From: CADEDH01 sp047971245
GTDB taxonomy: Bacteria; Actinomycetota; Acidimicrobiia; Acidimicrobiales; SZUA-35
DNA length: 35,954 nt
Assembly: GCA_047971245.1 (NCBI GenBank)
Contig: JBKDZN010000055.1
Span: 1-35,954 of the forward strand
Direction of reading: 5' to 3'
Shown piece by piece: positions 34,434 through 35,954 of this stretch. Each line of letters opens with the position of its first letter. Position 1 is the stretch's first letter. The notes below the pieces were generated by a model. The model was not told the DNA's origin, ran no database searches, and was given only the letters and a program-made list of their open reading frames with translations. The translations under genes were made by a program, and so were the position numbers.

Positions 34434-35111
34434 ATGACCGTTCCATCCCGGACCTCCCGATCCATGGCCTCCGTGCTGGTGGCCGCCGCCCTGCTCGTCG
34501 GGGCCTGCGGCGACGACGAGCAGAGCACCGACGCCACCGGCGACGAGTCCACCACCACCGCGGCCGAGACGACCACGGAGCCGACGGACTCGAGCGAGGA
34601 CACCTCGGCCGACGAGGACGCCGCCGACGCCGCCGAGGACGGGGACGACAACATTGCCGGGCTGACCGAGGAGGGCTCGATCGCCGCGGTGGCCGCCGAG
34701 GCCGGGGCGACCGCCATTCCCGGCTATGCCGCGGTGGCCCCCGGGTTCGCCGCCGCCATCGAGGGCGACGGCCCCATCACCGCGTTCGTTCCCACCGACG
34801 AGGCCTTCCTGATCTTCGCCGCCAACTACCCCGACCTCACCGGCCAGCTGCAGCAGGATCCGAACTTCTTGGACGAGCTCCTCCAGTACCACCTGGTCGA
34901 GGGGGAGTTCACCGCGGCCGACCTGACCGAAGTGACCGAGCTGACCACCGTCCAGGGCGAGACCATCTCCGTCGAGATCGTCGACGGTGAGATCGTCCTC
35001 AACGAGGGTCAGGCCTCGATCACCCAGGAGGACCTGGAGGCCGACAACGGGGTGATCCAGATCATCAGCAGCGGTCTGATCCCCCCGTCGATGGCGTCCG
35101 AAGCCGATTGA
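34434..35111 (+). CDS. fasciclin (FAS1) domain lipoprotein
   Basis: A 225-residue exported lipoprotein. The signal peptide ends in the lipobox LLVGAC. A low-complexity Thr/Glu/Asp-rich linker follows (about residues 28-75), then one FAS1 domain: FAAAIEGDGPITAFVPTDEAFLIFA, LDELLQYHLVEGEF, TELTTVQGETISVEIVDGEIVLN and DNGVIQIISSGLIPPSM. The first FAS1 motif (TAFVPTDEAF) and the YHLVEG segment are intact. Such proteins mediate adhesion at the cell surface. The ATG at 34434 has GGAG upstream. It is followed by a 9-bp tandem repeat and a hairpin that probably ends its transcript. Confidence 0.92.
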   Translation: MTVPSRTSRSMASVLVAAALLVGACGDDEQSTDATGDESTTTAAETTTEPTDSSEDTSADEDAADAAEDGDDNIAGLTEEGSIAAVAAEAGATAIPGYAAVAPGFAAAIEGDGPITAFVPTDEAFLIFAANYPDLTGQLQQDPNFLDELLQYHLVEGEFTAADLTEVTELTTVQGETISVEIVDGEIVLNEGQASITQEDLEADNGVIQIISSGLIPPSMASEAD

Positions 35112-35131
35112 GCCGTCGCGGTCGGGCAGGC

Positions 35132-35158
35132 CCGTTCTGTCCGTTCTGTCCGTTCTGT
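35132..35158 (+). repeat. three tandem copies of CCGTTCTGT
   Basis: Three exact 9-bp units follow the fasciclin stop codon by 20 nt and run directly into the hairpin that starts at 35155. The unit length of 9 is consistent with strand slippage. It is not a CRISPR array. Confidence 0.85.
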
Positions 35159-35196
35159 CCGTGGATCCTTCGGATTTCCGGAGCGCCCACGGACAG
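35155..35196 (+). terminator. hairpin between the fasciclin and ArsR genes
   Basis: CTGTCCGTGG (35155-35164) and CCACGGACAG (35187-35196) form a perfect 10-bp stem. The 22-nt interior contains a second short stem, CTTCGG/CCGGAG with an ATTT loop. It probably terminates fasciclin transcription. Confidence 0.55.
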
Positions 35197-35235
35197 AAGG
35201 TGGTCAACCCCCGACCGGATCCCGGCAGCCGGTGT

Positions 35236-35253
35236 GACAGCCGGATCGCTGTC
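35236..35253. promoter_or_regulatory. perfect 18-bp inverted repeat, candidate ArsR operator
   Basis: GACAGC-CGGATC-GCTGTC has 6-bp perfect arms and lies 15 bp before the ArsR start codon. ArsR/SmtB repressors bind such imperfect or perfect dyads overlapping their own promoter, so autoregulation is likely. Confidence 0.6.
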
Positions 35254-35268
35254 GGTCACTATCTGATC

Positions 35269-35631
35269 ATGGCCACCACCGCCTCGTCGTCGTCCTCCGG
35301 GTTGTGCTGCCCGCCCCTCGAACGAGGCCCGCTCGACGAGAACCAGGCCACGGAGCTGGCCGGCGTGTTCAAGGCCCTGGCCGACCCGATCCGGTTGCGT
35401 CTGGTGTCAATCATCGCCGCCGCCCCGACGGGCGAAGCGTGCGCCTGCGACCTGCCGGTCCGGGTGGAACGCAGCCAGGCCACCGTGAGCCACCATCTCA
35501 CCGTGCTGACCCGGGCCGGGATCCTCGACCGCGAGCAGCGGGGCAAGTGGGCCTGGTTCCGGGTCCGGCCCGGACGCCTCGCCGCCCTGGGCACCGTGCT
35601 CGCCGGGGCCGGCCCCGACCCGGCGGGCTGA
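35269..35631 (+). CDS. ArsR-family metalloregulator, arsenic-sensing type
   Basis: A 120-residue winged-helix repressor. It starts MATTASSSSSGLCCPPLERGPLDENQA and has VFKALADPIRLRLVSIIA, the metal-site helix GEACACDLPV (Cys-Ala-Cys-Asp, the CxC arsenite site), the recognition helix RSQATVSHHLTVLTRAGIL and the wing REQRGKWAWFRV. The N-terminal Cys-Cys pair is found in many actinobacterial arsenic-type ArsR proteins and may supply a third thiolate. It would leave DNA when As(III) or Sb(III) binds. No arsenic resistance genes follow within the window; the next gene is convergent. Confidence 0.9.
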   Translation: MATTASSSSSGLCCPPLERGPLDENQATELAGVFKALADPIRLRLVSIIAAAPTGEACACDLPVRVERSQATVSHHLTVLTRAGILDREQRGKWAWFRVRPGRLAALGTVLAGAGPDPAG

Positions 35632-35700
35632 CCCGAGCCGACCCGCCCGGCGCCGGTGCAAAGCGCCGCCGCCGGCCCCGGTGCCGCGCCGGCGGAGCGG

Positions 35701-35954
35701 TCAGTCGACGCCGCGCTGGCGGAGGCGGTGCCGCAGGGCGGCCAGGCTGCGGCCCCGGGTCGGTCCCAGGCTCCCCACCGGCATGCCGAGCCGGTCCGCC
35801 ACCGTGGTGTAGGGGAGCCCGTCGATCACCGTGAGTTCCAGGATGACCCGATCGCGTTCGGGTAGCCGGGCCAGCTCTTGGCGGACCACCGCCGACCGGT
35901 CGTTCCTGATCGCCCGCTCGACCACCGGGTCGGGGTCGACCCCGGCGGTCCACA
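35701..35954 (-). CDS. sigma-70-like factor, C-terminal region 4, cut by window edge
   Basis: The frame is open to the window edge, so only the last 84 residues are seen. They match sigma region 4: LARLPERDRVILELTVIDGLPYTTVADRLGMPVGSLGPTRGRSLAALRHRLRQR, with the HTH TTVADRLGMPVGSLGPTRGR that contacts the -35 element. In the usual region 4 the helix after the turn reads VGTVKSR; here GSLGPTRGR is the variant common to actinobacterial ECF-like and SigE-like factors. The gene enters from the right and converges on the ArsR gene. Region 2 and any anti-sigma factor lie outside the window. Confidence 0.85.
   Translation of the reverse strand, partial: WTAGVDPDPVVERAIRNDRSAVVRQELARLPERDRVILELTVIDGLPYTTVADRLGMPVGSLGPTRGRSLAALRHRLRQRGVD

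Noticed and set aside
35132..35158. CRISPR-like repeat
   Set aside because: The 9-bp units are directly adjacent with no spacers.

Overview
This is a very GC-rich (about 70%) chromosomal stretch from an actinobacterium. The mix of genes would suit a free-living, soil or aquatic, Acidimicrobiia-like lineage: a SARP-type regulator, CaiB/BaiF CoA-transferase, acyl-CoA dehydrogenase, a CoxL-type molybdo-hydroxylase, a PhoX-like phosphatase, polyphosphate-glucokinase-like ROK protein, and frequent leaderless or ATGA-coupled genes. The lineage is an inference from gene content and codon use, not from a marker gene. I see no rRNA, tRNA, CRISPR array, transposase, integrase or phage gene.

Layout. 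1-8.9 kb: a METTL7-like methyltransferase divergent from an epoxide hydrolase; a 1071-residue SARP-like AAA regulator with a leaderless promoter; a two-domain protein (permuted NlpC/P60 amidase plus a degenerate astacin-like domain) preceded by an 11-bp-spaced direct repeat that looks like a SARP box; then a minus-strand Rrf2 regulator / cupin / 33-residue membrane peptide unit divergent from a DUF4149-like membrane protein. 8.9-16.1 kb: CaiB/BaiF CoA-transferase; a GH2 beta-mannosidase-like enzyme divergent from a LacI regulator, with two strong dyads between them; then a translationally coupled GNAT-NUDIX fusion and an EEP-family hydrolase.

16.1-23.7 kb: an 825-bp regulatory desert with several palindromes, then a tight seven-gene plus-strand operon: ROK repressor, RbsC-like permease, lipoprotein sugar-binding protein, an uncharacterised TIM-barrel glycosidase-like protein, a single-domain sugar ABC ATPase, a PpgK-like ROK sugar kinase and glucosamine-6-phosphate deaminase NagB. 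Read together: an (amino)sugar glycoside is imported, possibly cleaved inside the cell, phosphorylated and deaminated to fructose-6-phosphate. No NagA deacetylase lies in the operon, so the route fits free glucosamine-type residues better than N-acetylglucosamine. This cluster is my best candidate for an undescribed system. It ends at two strong tandem hairpins.

23.9-36.0 kb: lysoplasmalogenase-like (YhhN) protein, DUF808 membrane protein, a coupled pair of CNNM/CorC-type CBS transporters, acyl-CoA dehydrogenase, a PhoX-type phosphatase interrupted by a frameshift, an orphan molybdopterin-binding CoxL-like subunit, a fasciclin-domain lipoprotein, an arsenic-type ArsR repressor with a perfect 18-bp inverted repeat in front, and the C-terminal end of a sigma-70-like factor cut by the window edge.
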